From assembly GCA_038087015.1 (NCBI GenBank), contig JASBNA010000113.1, positions 1 to 64,000 of the forward strand: a stretch of 64,000 bases of DNA. Direction: 5' to 3'. The stretch is from Cerrena zonata. Its lineage: Eukaryota > Basidiomycota > Agaricomycetes > Polyporales > Cerrenaceae. Shown here piece by piece: positions 41,143 through 51,696 of this stretch. Under the pieces are notes generated by a model that saw nothing but the letters and a program-made list of their open reading frames with translations, made no database searches and was not told the origin of the DNA. Positions within the stretch are counted from its first letter, which is position 1. Every line of letters begins with the position of its first letter. The position numbers were made by a program, and so were the translations under genes.

Positions 41143-43884
41143 ATGATCAATACTTCTTATAATAGGAATGGGAGCGGCAACGGAAACGCCACTGGGCTTG
41201 GTCAGAACAGAACGGGCATGCAATTAGGTCAACAACAACAGCAACAGAGTCGTCAATTCCCACAAGGTTCGAATCAACAAGCCAAACAAAGTCTTTCATC
41301 AGTTGCTTCGAGGTTAACTCCTCAACAGATCCAAAGACTCACTCCTCAACAGCAGCAGATGGTCCGCCAGCAACAACAACAACAACTCATGCAACAACAA
41401 TTGAAACAAGCTAGACAAAACTTACCGAATTATCCTTTCGCTTCCACTAGTCAAGAAATTTTAAAAAAATTTTCAAAATATCCACCTTCTTTGAGCTTTC
41501 ATATATACGAGTCACACTATAGATTCAATAATACCCCCGATTCAAGTATAATACCTCGTAATAGCCCAATGATTAAAGATTTCTTACAACATGTTGTTAG
41601 AGAAGAAATTCCAATCGAAATGACTGAATTGATAAAAGACTTTTCAATAAAGTCGTATGACGGCTGTCTAATACTACAAGTTTATGATCATAGAAACTTG
41701 GTAGCTAGTGATTCGAAATCTCCACATCCTAATACCCCTAACCCCAATACTAATAGTACTACTAATAATAACAACAACAATAATAATCCCACTTCTACTA
41801 CCAATAGCACCAACTCCAATGCAAATGATGCTAATGGTACTAATCCTGCTAATAATGATGATAAAATTGAAAATAAACCAAATGACAAAAATGACCTTCA
41901 GGCAGGAGTTATACAAAAACCTAAAACTTATCGAACACTCTTAAGACCCACTCAATTGTCATTATATTATGATTTACTTTATCATACGGATTCTGCCTTA
42001 ACTAAATTCACCGATCCACTAGCTTTACAAATGGAATCAGAGATTTTAAATACAACTAATAGAAAATTAGACCTCTCGGTACCACTTAATCCTTACCTAT
42101 GTAACGATTACTTATTACCAAAGCATGAATACCCTAAAAAAGTTTGGGATGAAAAAACTCAAGATTATAAGTTAATTCATCTGCACCGTGATGAAATTGA
42201 AAAAGACCCACGTAAATTACATCAAGATTCTCTTGTTATGCACAAATCAAGTGAATTTGAAGAACTCATGTTTTTGTTATCAAGCAAATACAAAAGAGCA
42301 GCTGATCAAGTCGGTGACAAAAAATTGGTGGTTGTTGGTGGTAACTCTTCTTCTCTTACTTCATCAACACCTGGTCCAGAATCTAAAAGCGAAGAAGGAA
42401 CTCCCGCTTTTGACAAAGATAAGAAGAACGATAAGTCTGTTAGTGTGGGAACTTCCGGAAACAACAATACTAATAACTCTAAAATAAGTAATACTGCCGC
42501 TGCTGCTGCTGTTTCTGGTGGTAGTAATGCTACTAGTAATCAATTTATGAGACTTCGGTTCATTGAAGAAATCAGGAAGAGGAAGGAAATACAGAAAGCT
42601 CAACAAGAAGCTGCAGTTGTCGCTCAAGCTCAAAATAATGGCATAAATACTATTAATCAATCTACTCCAAGTAGTCAACTGCCACAAATGAATAATGAAA
42701 CCCCAATGAGTCAACCTTCAGCAAGCCAAGCTGCTGCACAAGCCGCACAAGCTAAAGCTAGAGCCCAGGTTCAAGCTAGAGCCCAAGTTCAAGCTAGGGC
42801 CCAAGCGCAAGCTCAAGCGCAAGCCCAGGCAAGAATACAAGCGCAAGCCCAGCAAACTCAAGGTTCACCTCAATTACCTCAACAATCACCTTTGTCTGCT
42901 CAACAGCAGCAACAAATACCTTCTCAACCGCAAAATCAACAACAAATGATGGCTGCAAAAGCTCAAGCACAAGCACAAGCACAGGCACAGGCACAAGCGC
43001 TTAGGGTCCAACAAATGCAAGCACAACAAGCCAGGCAAATCCAACAAGCTAGACAGCAACAGCAGCAAAATCAAGCAAATAAGAGACAAAAAACTGGACC
43101 TGCAAATTCAAATCCTAATATTCCTCAACAACAATTCAACTCCATTGGAAATAGTCCTCAAATGGGTAATTCTCAACAGCCATCATATAATGGAACTCCT
43201 GTTATGAATAATGGTAGCATGGGGACTCCGCGTATGGCTTCTGCTGTTCAACCGGGTCAACAAGGTCAAAATCAACAAACTCAACCCTCATCTCAAGGTC
43301 CAACTCAACCTCAGGGTCAAGGATCTGGCCGTCCACAAACTTTACAACAACAACAACAACAACAAATTTTCCAAAATTCTTTAACTCCTCAGGAACAACA
43401 CATCTTCAAACAACTTCAAGGTAAAATGAATGCGTTAGCTATAATGGGTAATACTGGTGTTGCACCCAATAGAGCTCAACTAACCCCACAACAACAACAA
43501 CAGGCTATCCAACAAGCTAAATTGATTCAACAGCAGTTACTTCAAAAATTTCCAGTCTATTTTCAAAGACTTAGAGAGTTGCAAATTAACCAACAACTTA
43601 GAAGACAGGCAGCTGCAGCACAATTACAGAGACAACAACAAATGGCAGCTGCAGCCAACGGTGGTAACAATGGTAATGTGAATTCACCGCAAATGGGCCA
43701 ACGTCAGAATGTTGCAGGTAAGTCAATTCCAGGTGGAATGTCACCACAACAACAACAACAATTGTTGAATCAACAAGTTTTACAACAAATGGCAAATGGA
43801 ATGCTGGGAACAAATCAAGCCCAGCAAGGTCTGCCTCTATTACAAAATGAGACACCTAAAAGACAATATAAGAAAAAGAATTAA
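41143..43884 (+). CDS. SPT20: SAGA subunit Spt20
   Basis: 913 residues. A Gln-rich start precedes the Spt20 domain (about 100-390): SFHIYESHYRFNN, SPMIKDFLQHVVREEIP, MTELIKDFSIKSYDGCLIL, KTYRTLLRPTQLSLYYDLLY and KFTDPLALQMESEI, all hallmark Spt20 segments. The domain is interrupted by an Asn-rich insert with a run of Asn codons. The C-terminal half is Gln/Ala-rich low complexity (repeated AQAQAQ), ending KRQYKKKN. Spt20 is a scaffold for the SAGA histone acetyltransferase complex. The frame is intact over 2.7 kb. A Rap1-like site (TGTACGGGCGC, 40863) lies 280 bp upstream. Confidence 0.9.
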   Translation: MINTSYNRNGSGNGNATGLGQNRTGMQLGQQQQQQSRQFPQGSNQQAKQSLSSVASRLTPQQIQRLTPQQQQMVRQQQQQQLMQQQLKQARQNLPNYPFASTSQEILKKFSKYPPSLSFHIYESHYRFNNTPDSSIIPRNSPMIKDFLQHVVREEIPIEMTELIKDFSIKSYDGCLILQVYDHRNLVASDSKSPHPNTPNPNTNSTTNNNNNNNNPTSTTNSTNSNANDANGTNPANNDDKIENKPNDKNDLQAGVIQKPKTYRTLLRPTQLSLYYDLLYHTDSALTKFTDPLALQMESEILNTTNRKLDLSVPLNPYLCNDYLLPKHEYPKKVWDEKTQDYKLIHLHRDEIEKDPRKLHQDSLVMHKSSEFEELMFLLSSKYKRAADQVGDKKLVVVGGNSSSLTSSTPGPESKSEEGTPAFDKDKKNDKSVSVGTSGNNNTNNSKISNTAAAAAVSGGSNATSNQFMRLRFIEEIRKRKEIQKAQQEAAVVAQAQNNGINTINQSTPSSQLPQMNNETPMSQPSASQAAAQAAQAKARAQVQARAQVQARAQAQAQAQAQARIQAQAQQTQGSPQLPQQSPLSAQQQQQIPSQPQNQQQMMAAKAQAQAQAQAQAQALRVQQMQAQQARQIQQARQQQQQNQANKRQKTGPANSNPNIPQQQFNSIGNSPQMGNSQQPSYNGTPVMNNGSMGTPRMASAVQPGQQGQNQQTQPSSQGPTQPQGQGSGRPQTLQQQQQQQIFQNSLTPQEQHIFKQLQGKMNALAIMGNTGVAPNRAQLTPQQQQQAIQQAKLIQQQLLQKFPVYFQRLRELQINQQLRRQAAAAQLQRQQQMAAAANGGNNGNVNSPQMGQRQNVAGKSIPGGMSPQQQQQLLNQQVLQQMANGMLGTNQAQQGLPLLQNETPKRQYKKKN

Positions 43885-44364
43885 TATATTCTACGGTTTG
43901 CTCCATAAAAACTGTTCATTTGTTCTTTTTAATAATTTTTTCTTTCTTCGATTTTTCGAGTTATTCATATTATGAATTATCGCTAAACGTTTGTATTTTT
44001 ATTTCAACTTAATAAACATGAACTATCGGTTATATTTACTACAAATTAAAATTTTGAAGTATTATATTATTTCAAGAGATTAAATAAAAACAAAACATTG
44101 TAAGCAAATGGCAGAAAATAGAAGAAGAGAGAAAAAAAAAAAAGGAAGAAAAAAACAATATATAATTGTAGGGTATAATAAATTCATAGGATATGGCTCC
44201 CACCATAATTAACAAAAAACAAAAACTGTATAAAAATTGAGACGCTAAACTTTCTCGTTCAAATAAATAAACCAACCTTGTAAACCAAGAAATAACGGAG
44301 TATGAAGAAAAAGACATAACAGAACGAATTGAAAAACACCATTGATAAATACAAACATGAAATC
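43885..44364. other. Intergenic between convergent genes
   Basis: 480 bp of AT-rich 3' region between SPT20 and the FHA gene. No gene is seen. Confidence 0.5.
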
Positions 44365-46875
44365 TTAGTTCTCATTTTCAGAAGTAAGAGTACTACCATA
44401 GATTCCAAGTGCAAGAACAGTTCCAACCGCATACAAGACAGCTTTACTAACTTCAATAAATGCACGCTTGGTCAATGATGGATTGTTTGGCTTAGGTCTT
44501 TTGATAATATGCTCATGAGTGATTTCAGTTGAGTTTTTAAAGTCTGCATCATCACTTTCAACATCACTAAAAGATCTCTTTCTTGGTCTATCTTCTTCAG
44601 AGGAACGAAATTCTTTTTTGATACCACTATCCCCATCTTCAAGTGAATAAATGTCATCCGAATAAACAGTCCAACAAGGTTCATCTTTAGCATGATTAAC
44701 ACCAAAATCTGATGCAAGCTCGGTTTCTTCACCAGAAAGGCCGGAGCCAACTTTCCCGTTATAATATGGGGTAGAATCACTCGAACAATCACTAGCATCA
44801 ACCAACCAAAATGATTTAGGAATCACTGAGGTTATGTTAGAGTCACTCGAACTATCAGACGACATCTCGGAATCAGAAACATCTTCTTTATCGTGATTAG
44901 CATCAAATTTGCCATGGTCCTTCGTTTCTTTATCGAGAACTACTTTATAGAACCTTTCAGATTGAGGCTCTGAATTGGAGCTTGAATCAAAACTAGAGTC
45001 AGAACCAGAACCTGAACCAGAATCAGAACCAGAATCAGAACTAGACTCAGAGTCAGATTCAGTATTCACAATTTCCGAACTCTTTGGAGGCTTACCATTC
45101 TTGTTATCAACTTCATTAGTCTGATCTGGAGAAAAGTCGTCATCATCATCGTCTTCCGGTTCGAGATCAGAATCATTAACTAGATAGTTGATTTTAGGCG
45201 TTTTCACGAAAAAATTAATTTCATCTTCGGACATACCATCAGAGATGAACTCGTCATCAACATCGTTTTTCGTTTCAGTGAAAACGAAGTCTTCATCACT
45301 TTCATCATCTTCTCAGAATCATTCATAACGTATTTAGCTGGTGGGTTCTTAACTATATAACCAAAATCTTCTGAGACACCATCTGAATAAAATTCATAAT
45401 CGATTTCATCTTCGGAGTCATCCAGTTTCTTGCAATCGTCATTTAAATCATCATGGTCATTCTTCTTGTCGACTTTATTATCATCAATGATTGGTTGATG
45501 GTTTTTGGAATCTTGCCTTAGCATCATTTTCATTAGGTGAAAAGTCAGCATCATCTTCATCTTCCGGTTCAAGATCAGAATCATCAACTACATAGTTAAT
45601 TTTAGGTTTTTTCACGATGAAATCAATTTCATCTTCAGACATACCATCAGAGATGAACTCGTCATCAACGTCGTTTTTCGTTTCAGTGAAAACGAAGTCT
45701 TCATCACTTTCATCATCTTCGTCAGAATCATTCATAACGTATTTAGCTGGCGGGTTTTTAACTATATAACCAAAATCTTCTGAGACACCATCTGAATAAA
45801 ATTCATAATCGATTTCATCTTTGGAATCATCCAGGTTCTTGCAATCGTCATTTACATCATCATGGTCATTTTTCTTATCGGCTTCCTCATCATCAATGAT
45901 AGATTGATAATTTTCGAAATTTTGTTTAATTTGATCATTATTTGCTTTTTCTGATTGTTTTGCCTTATGATAAGAATGGATTTCTTCTTTAAGTCTAGCA
46001 AACTTCAATAATTTTTTGTCATCATGATTCGATATATTTTCGTCATTCTTCACTTGATCTTCGTCTTCACCTAAAACTGCATAGGGTTCATATTCAAGAA
46101 CTTTCTCTTCATTTTGATGAGTATCTTGATCAAAAGAGGAGTCTTCTTCAACATTAACTACAATGGGGGTATTCAGAGATTCTGCAACGTGATCAACATC
46201 AATAACATCCTCGTCAATATCAAAGACTTTAGTTTCATTATCATCATCAATATTAATAACGCTTGAAGCAGAGTTCCCAGAAATTTGAGTTAATTTAATC
46301 CAGCTATTATCATAATCCAAATTAACTCTAAATTTCAAACCTAATTGAGGATTATTAAAATAATCAAGAGAAATCACATGATCACCATTAGTAACATATT
46401 TCTGATGAATTTTACGAACATATTCTGAAGGTTTTGAAATAATTAATCCCAAAACATCATCATCACATAATTCAAACCAATGACCAGGAATTAAAAAGGA
46501 ATCATTCAAGATAGTACCAAATGTAGAGTTATTATCTTTAATTTTCAAAACATCACCAAGTAAAGAAATTGAAGCATGATTTTTTGAAATATGAGAGTTA
46601 AGAAAGAAAAAATTATCTTCATTTGCAAATCTATCTTGATCTTTACTTGAAGCCCTTTTGATATGAATTTGTTCACCAGGTTTATAATGAACAATTCTTG
46701 AAGGTTTGTCATCCAAATAATTATTTGGAGTAGGAAACTTAGAAGAATTAGCAGAAGATTCTACAGAGCTGGGATCATCAACAACATCTTTCTTAATATC
46801 ATTGGAATCTTTGGAAGAACCAACAAGGGTATCAGAAGAAAGAGACATACCAAGTTTTAAAGGAATGAGCGGCAA
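44365..46875 (-). CDS. Tail-anchored FHA-domain protein (FAR9/FAR10-like), two frame changes
   Basis: About 835 residues across three frames. An N-terminal FHA domain (about 55-150: GEQIHIKRASSKDQDRFANE, then SHISKNHASISLLG, then DNNSTFGTILNDSF) is followed by very acidic sequence, including a 136-residue tandem repeat. A basic patch (RPRKRSFSD) and one C-terminal hydrophobic helix (VLYAVGTVLALGIYGSTL) with a short tail complete it. FHA plus tail anchor is the plan of Far9/Vps64 and Far10, ER-anchored subunits of the yeast STRIPAK-like complex. The acidic region is not typical, so the assignment is tentative. Frame changes near 45500 and 45312 cancel each other. The second is a missing G relative to the sister repeat. 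Confidence 0.7.
45131..45915 (-). repeat. 408-bp in-frame tandem duplication inside the FHA gene
   Basis: Bases 45131-45507 match 45539-45915 at about 90 percent identity, a 408-nt period (136 codons). Both copies encode DSDLEPED, KPKINY/TPKINY, DEIDYEFYSDGVSEDFGYIV and NPPAKYVMNDS. Near 45312 the downstream copy lacks one G present in the sister copy, which breaks its frame. Confidence 0.9.
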
Positions 46876-47156
46876 TTAGGTATCCCTTATCCAAAAACAA
46901 AGTGAAAAGAGTGGTTAATAGGAAAAACAAGTAGGAAAACACCGATCTAATCAGTGGTTTCAATAATATTTAAGTAAGTTTCAATAAGCAAATTATAAGA
47001 TTAGTAAAAAGAAGTAGAATATATAGACCAAGGGATAAAACAGAAAGGAGGCGATTGTTTTGATTTATTGTGGAGTACAATGCGATAAGCTACTAGAAGG
47101 GTAGTCACGTGACCACACGCTTATCTAGATCCGTACATTAAAGACATATATATTCA
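46876..47156. promoter_or_regulatory. FHA gene upstream region with E-box
   Basis: TCACGTGA at 47105-47112 (Cbf1-type palindrome) lies 230 bp upstream of the FHA gene and just past the PhyH stop. Confidence 0.4.
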
Positions 47157-48068
47157 CTATGAAGAGTATAATTTATAGAATTCAACGCCTCTGGTAGGAC
47201 CAGGAGGCACTTGAAGCCAGTTCAATTCATCGTAGCCATCGACCCCATCGATGAGATGAAAAGCATAAGCAAAACGGGATTTATTTGACTTATTTGACTC
47301 TGATTTATGGAGAACAGAATTATTAATAAGAATTAAGGAACCAGCCTTACATTCAACCAACTTATAGTCATCCGGGTTGTCCTGAGGAATTGGTTTGGAC
47401 TTGTCGTAGTCCACCGGTATGAAATTGGTGCCGCGTTGACCGCCATTGATTTTCACAAATCTTTTCGTTATTGGGAAAGTTTTATGAGTACCAGGGTTAT
47501 AGGATAAACAGCCATTTTCACGCGTACAATCTTCTAAGGCAAACCAGAACCCCAAAGCAGTTTGAGGCTGGGTGTAGAGGAAAGCCGCGTCTGCATGGGA
47601 TGGAACACTGTTTTGGCGTTCGGTTGAATTAGCAACTGGCTGTTTAAAAATCAACATACTTTGTAAAATACGAGGATCCGAGTATTTTAAGCTTTGGGCA
47701 ACTCGTTTGATCTTGTCGAGGAAAGTCAATTTAGCGAAAACCTCGTCTTTCATATGCAATCCATGTCCAATCTTATTGATGGCCTGTTGTTTCAGATACT
47801 TCAATTGTCCATTATCATCAAAGGCATCCACGTCAAAGAAAAACGATATTTTATCCGAAGAATTGAAAAAATACTCATCTCCAATATGATCGTTATCGCC
47901 AGTTTTGAACTGGGTCCTCGGATGATCACTGATATCAAATCCGTCTAGGAGCTCATGTGATCTTTTAAGTAAGCCCTCCACCTCACTGGTAGTTAAGAAA
48001 TCAGGAATGCAAAGCATTCCTTCCTTATCAAAGGTATCGATTTGTTCTGGGGTTAATTCCTGAGTCAT
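47157..48068 (-). CDS. PhyH-family Fe(II)/2-oxoglutarate dioxygenase
   Basis: 303 residues. It fits the phytanoyl-CoA dioxygenase family. The N-terminal LTPEQIDTFDKEGMLCIPDF is the family entry segment. The metal-binding HxD is in SVPSHADAAFLYT. RENGCLSYNPGTHKT follows, and the distal His is in LILINNSVLHKSESN with a conserved Arg shortly after (SRFAYAFH). It is closest in style to PHYHD1-type members, whose substrates are unknown. There is no peroxisomal SKL-type ending (tail is KLYSS), so phytanic acid oxidation in peroxisomes is not supported. It lies next to TPN1 on the same strand. Confidence 0.85.
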   Translation of the reverse strand: MTQELTPEQIDTFDKEGMLCIPDFLTTSEVEGLLKRSHELLDGFDISDHPRTQFKTGDNDHIGDEYFFNSSDKISFFFDVDAFDDNGQLKYLKQQAINKIGHGLHMKDEVFAKLTFLDKIKRVAQSLKYSDPRILQSMLIFKQPVANSTERQNSVPSHADAAFLYTQPQTALGFWFALEDCTRENGCLSYNPGTHKTFPITKRFVKINGGQRGTNFIPVDYDKSKPIPQDNPDDYKLVECKAGSLILINNSVLHKSESNKSNKSRFAYAFHLIDGVDGYDELNWLQVPPGPTRGVEFYKLYSS

Positions 48069-48345
48069 GATAGTGCCGGGAAGAAAAAGCGCTGGCTAGA
48101 AGTTATCACGCAGTCTTATTATCACAAACTCTGATTATCACCAACAAGCTATCGCTTCAGTCAACAATACCCGTTGCGAATTGATTGTTTATTTGTAGAT
48201 AACTTAATTTATCGTCTTCAACGTTTTCTCATTGTCTTTTTTTTTTTTTTTTTTGTTCAGTCTACTGCGGGTTGGGCCTTTTCGTTCGGTTGCAAAATTA
48301 TATTCAGTCTATAAAGGATCCATTATTATATATATATAGAGAAAG

Positions 48346-50121
48346 CTATTTGCCGAAACGCTTGAGCTCCACGTATCTTAATAGCGGATAGGACACGCCG
48401 GAGAAGGCCATTGCCAACCAGAACCCAATGTCACCGTTACCCACCAACTGGGAAATTGGTCCGACGTAGTAAACCTGGCTCATTCCCATGGCAGCACCAA
48501 CAACACCACAGCAGAAGGCAATGGCAGCAGCGAAGCCAAAGGTGATGTTTTCCGGCTTATTCCATTTGTCCCAGTTGTACAAGTACAACCAAGAGCCGAC
48601 GGGAGCATCGACGGGGCCATTTTTTTCAATGTCGTTTGAAAAACTTGAACAAGTTTCAAAACCGTACTCTTTATAATGGAGTTTCTTCATCTTCTGGGAT
48701 GAGCGGAATAAAAGGTTTTCTTCTAGCAACAAGGTTATATACATGGAGATCCAATAGCCCAACATCGGCAAGAAGTTGCCGATGATTGTGGAAAAATGAT
48801 TTTTACCAACTAATGATAAGATCAAATAGATGACCGTGACTAAAGTGGCCCATAACCAACGAGGAACAACGGCTAAGTGACGGTCAATCAATTGAAACTC
48901 AAAAGCACACGAATAAGTGTTCATGATGTTGTTACAAACCAATGATAAAAACAAGATAACAACCACGAATTTCCCAAACCCACCCCAATGGTCAAAAGCA
49001 GCATTCAATAATCCACCAACGCCATACGATTCGTAAGCCTTGTTCCAAGGGGGATAGCTATAAGCGATGGTCCCACAGATGGTGGCAATGATTGCAACAA
49101 AAGTGGTGGGCACACTGATGCCCAAGAAAGTCATTAAAAACACTTGATAAGATGGAGTATCTTCAGGGAATAAAATATAATAGTCGGAAGCACCAGACCC
49201 CCAAGTGGCAGTGACCGAATAACCAATCGTGAAAAAAGACAACCAGTTACCTCTGGACGTGACTGAGTCGGTGTTCAAATCTTGAACCATTTTATTACTA
49301 TCATGGAGATAACCTGATTTTTGACAAACAACCACGTAGAACAACATAACTGCAATTGTGATTGGAATTGCTAAGATCGTCTGGAACTTAAGCAAGACTC
49401 TGATTCCAAAAACCGCTATAATCAAACTTATAACACTAATAACAACTATTCCAACCGCTAAATCAACTTCGTTATTGATTGCACTTAAAATTTGTCCTCC
49501 TAATACGCAATTAACAATCGACCATCCAATCCCACCAACTATACATATTAATGAAACAAACTTCACCCCCCAATTACCAAACAAAAACCTGGCACTCACC
49601 ATTTGCCTGCAGCCAGATTTGGACCCCATGGTGGAAGTGTAGGCCGGTACCAAACAACCAATTATCATTGCAATCAATCCGCTAACTAAAGCATCTCGTA
49701 AATTTAATCCAAACGATAGCGTTGGTAAGAAAAAGCTTGACATCGAAGTTAACCCACCGCAAGCTGCAAACCACAACCCAGCAACATTTATAAACTGTTC
49801 AAGCCTAGAGTGTTTTTTCAGCTGTTGGATCTGCTTACGTTCTGCCGGCGATACTCTTTCAATTCCTCTGGTTTCAATCCCCAAATTATCCAATTTGTAC
49901 ATCCACCCCAAGTACTTATTACTCTTGAACTTAATTTCAGCACTACCATGAGCCGGCTCGTCTTCTACGGAGTACGATCTATTCACCAATTCCTCTCCGC
50001 CGTCCTTGGTCTTCAATGTTTCTTCATTCATCCTTCTTTGCGGCCAATTGAAATGAGTTTTTTCAGCCTTCCCTTTGGTCCAATATATACACGAGGACGT
50101 CTCACACTCGACAGAAGTCAC
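48346..50121 (-). CDS. TPN1: Vitamin B6 transporter Tpn1 (NCS1/purine-cytosine permease family)
   Basis: 591 residues with about twelve membrane segments. It follows S. cerevisiae Tpn1 along its length: RVSPAERKQ before helix 1, HVAGLW-like NVAGLWFAACGGLTSMSSF, MGSKSGCRQMVSARFLFG, GNWLSFFTIGYSVTATWGS, YYILFPEDTPSYQVF, GRNHFSTI-like GKNHFSTIIGNFLPMLGYWI, YNWDKW and the ending LAMAFSGVSYPLLRYVELKR. Tpn1 imports pyridoxine-type vitamin B6 with protons at the plasma membrane. It is divergent from the TenA-family gene across 260 bp, and THI5 is close by, so the context is vitamin metabolism. The gene is intact. Confidence 0.9.
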   Translation of the reverse strand: MTSVECETSSCIYWTKGKAEKTHFNWPQRRMNEETLKTKDGGEELVNRSYSVEDEPAHGSAEIKFKSNKYLGWMYKLDNLGIETRGIERVSPAERKQIQQLKKHSRLEQFINVAGLWFAACGGLTSMSSFFLPTLSFGLNLRDALVSGLIAMIIGCLVPAYTSTMGSKSGCRQMVSARFLFGNWGVKFVSLICIVGGIGWSIVNCVLGGQILSAINNEVDLAVGIVVISVISLIIAVFGIRVLLKFQTILAIPITIAVMLFYVVVCQKSGYLHDSNKMVQDLNTDSVTSRGNWLSFFTIGYSVTATWGSGASDYYILFPEDTPSYQVFLMTFLGISVPTTFVAIIATICGTIAYSYPPWNKAYESYGVGGLLNAAFDHWGGFGKFVVVILFLSLVCNNIMNTYSCAFEFQLIDRHLAVVPRWLWATLVTVIYLILSLVGKNHFSTIIGNFLPMLGYWISMYITLLLEENLLFRSSQKMKKLHYKEYGFETCSSFSNDIEKNGPVDAPVGSWLYLYNWDKWNKPENITFGFAAAIAFCCGVVGAAMGMSQVYYVGPISQLVGNGDIGFWLAMAFSGVSYPLLRYVELKRFGK

Positions 50122-50381
50122 CAGATACTATACAACTACAAGAAAGCCATTCGTACATCTATTAATTTAAAGTCAATTTTTCTTAATTAATCAATTGCTA
50201 AGAAATGGTTCCGTTTCCTCATTTAATCTCTCAGAAGGATTACGCATAAGCGCATAGAGGGTACGGGTGTTTCGTTGTGGTGCAATTTAGCAGTCGATCT
50301 CCAATTGTTGAGTTTATATTAATAGAGTTAGTATCGGAGATTGATTGGTAATGGTGTTATAGGTGGTCCTTTCAAGCAAGA
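50122..50381. promoter_or_regulatory. Divergent TPN1/TenA promoter
   Basis: A 260-bp region shared by two vitamin-related genes. GGTACGGGTGT at 50260-50270 is a Rap1-like site. A short TATA-like TTTATATTAATAG lies at about 50312. No thiamine-riboswitch core is seen. Confidence 0.45.
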
Positions 50382-51086
50382 ATGTCTTCTTTTGTTGATC
50401 AGCTTCTCGCTAAGCATCACTCAGTTTACACCGAATCCATCACCCACCCATTAACCAACGAATTATGCCAGGGTACTTTACCGGACTATAAACTATTCAC
50501 GTATTTGACTCAGGACTTGAAATTTTTCCAAGTTGGTCTCAATCTCTTCGGTAAGACGTTGGCATTATGCGACGATGCAAAAGCTGCAATTACTTTAGGT
50601 AAGCAGATTGGGTTTGTTTCTAATGACGAAAATGACTATTTTTTCAAATGCTTGGATCAATTGAAAACAGAGAATTTGGTTGAACTAAAACTGAAGGTTC
50701 CCAGAATGCTACAAGAAGATTCCATCACTCTACCCCAAGTGCAGTCGTACATTGATTTATTGAACTATTTGGTCTTCGAATGTAACTCTTACGTTGAAGT
50801 AATAACTTTCATGTATGTCATGGAGGAAGTATATCTAGGATGGGCAAACTACCACTTGGAGAAAGGAACCATTCCTAAAGACTTGGCTTATAAGTACCAC
50901 GAGTGGATCATCTTACACAGTGGTGAAGCTTTCACTGGCTGGGTACAATTTTTGAAAAACGAAGTAAATAGAGTAGTTACCACTGAAGATGCAAAGAAAA
51001 AAAGTGAACAAATCTTTCTACAAACCCTAACTCTAGAAATTGACTTCTTCGGTGCTTGCTACGATTACTCTGAAGACTCCCAGTAA
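50382..51086 (+). CDS. TenA/Thi-4-family protein (PET18-like)
   Basis: 234 residues forming a single TenA-fold helical domain. Conserved pieces are HPLTNELCQGTLPDYKLFTY near the start, YLTQDLKFFQ, the FECNSYVEVITFMYVMEEVY helix and the C-terminal WIILHSGEAFTGWVQFL. The helix where classical thiaminase II has its catalytic Cys reads MYVMEEVYLGW, with Glu and no Cys. This resembles the TenA_E subtype thought to salvage thiamine breakdown products. S. cerevisiae Pet18 is a comparable stand-alone member. It sits between TPN1 and THI5, supporting a role in B1/B6 metabolism. The exact reaction is not known. Confidence 0.82.
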   Translation: MSSFVDQLLAKHHSVYTESITHPLTNELCQGTLPDYKLFTYLTQDLKFFQVGLNLFGKTLALCDDAKAAITLGKQIGFVSNDENDYFFKCLDQLKTENLVELKLKVPRMLQEDSITLPQVQSYIDLLNYLVFECNSYVEVITFMYVMEEVYLGWANYHLEKGTIPKDLAYKYHEWIILHSGEAFTGWVQFLKNEVNRVVTTEDAKKKSEQIFLQTLTLEIDFFGACYDYSEDSQ

Positions 51087-51696
51087 TTATATAACTTTAT
51101 CTACCCTTTCATTGTAGACCCCCGATCAATCAGGATATGCATTTAGAAGAAATCAAGTTGCGCACTTTTAAACAGTGCAAAATTACATTGCTGCAAAACT
51201 TATCGCTGCACACAAATACTAGATATACCTATTTGGCTTTTAATTGTCTATATACTTGGTGCTTCTAAACACCATTAACAGTGCTGGAAAGTAGTTGTTG
51301 GGAAACCCCAGTTTGGAAGATTTGTAATTGAGCAGTCGTCCAGATTGAAAATTGAAAATACCCATGGCTATGGGCCAAAGACCCGGATTAGATGTTGTAA
51401 AGGGTCAATTAACAAGACTCAATTGAGCTTTCAAAGTCGGTATTGGTTAAGATTCGGTGCTTGGGAAATGTATGCTTTTAATTTCCCCCCTTGTTTATCC
51501 GCAACGTGATTGACTCAATCAAGTTTACTCAACATTTTGGGCAGCAGAAATACCCTCTATCCCCTGACTATTTCTCCTCTTCAATTCCAATTGCTGACCG
51601 ATTGGGATCAGTTCTATTCCGGTAATTGATATAAATAGGTGGCCAATTTCCCAATTTCAAAGCACTTTTTTATTCAGTATCATTAATTAATCAAAA
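51087..51696. promoter_or_regulatory. THI5 upstream region
   Basis: 610 bp with no gene. A strong TATA-like element (TGATATAAATAGG) lies near 51627, about 65 bp before the THI5 ATG, fitting a highly regulated promoter. Confidence 0.5.

Noticed and set aside
50122..50381. Thiamine-pyrophosphate riboswitch in the TPN1/TenA promoter
   Set aside because: A CTGAGA string occurs on the TPN1 strand, but the other conserved core segments (the CCTGATCTGG-type stem and loop) are absent here and upstream of THI5.
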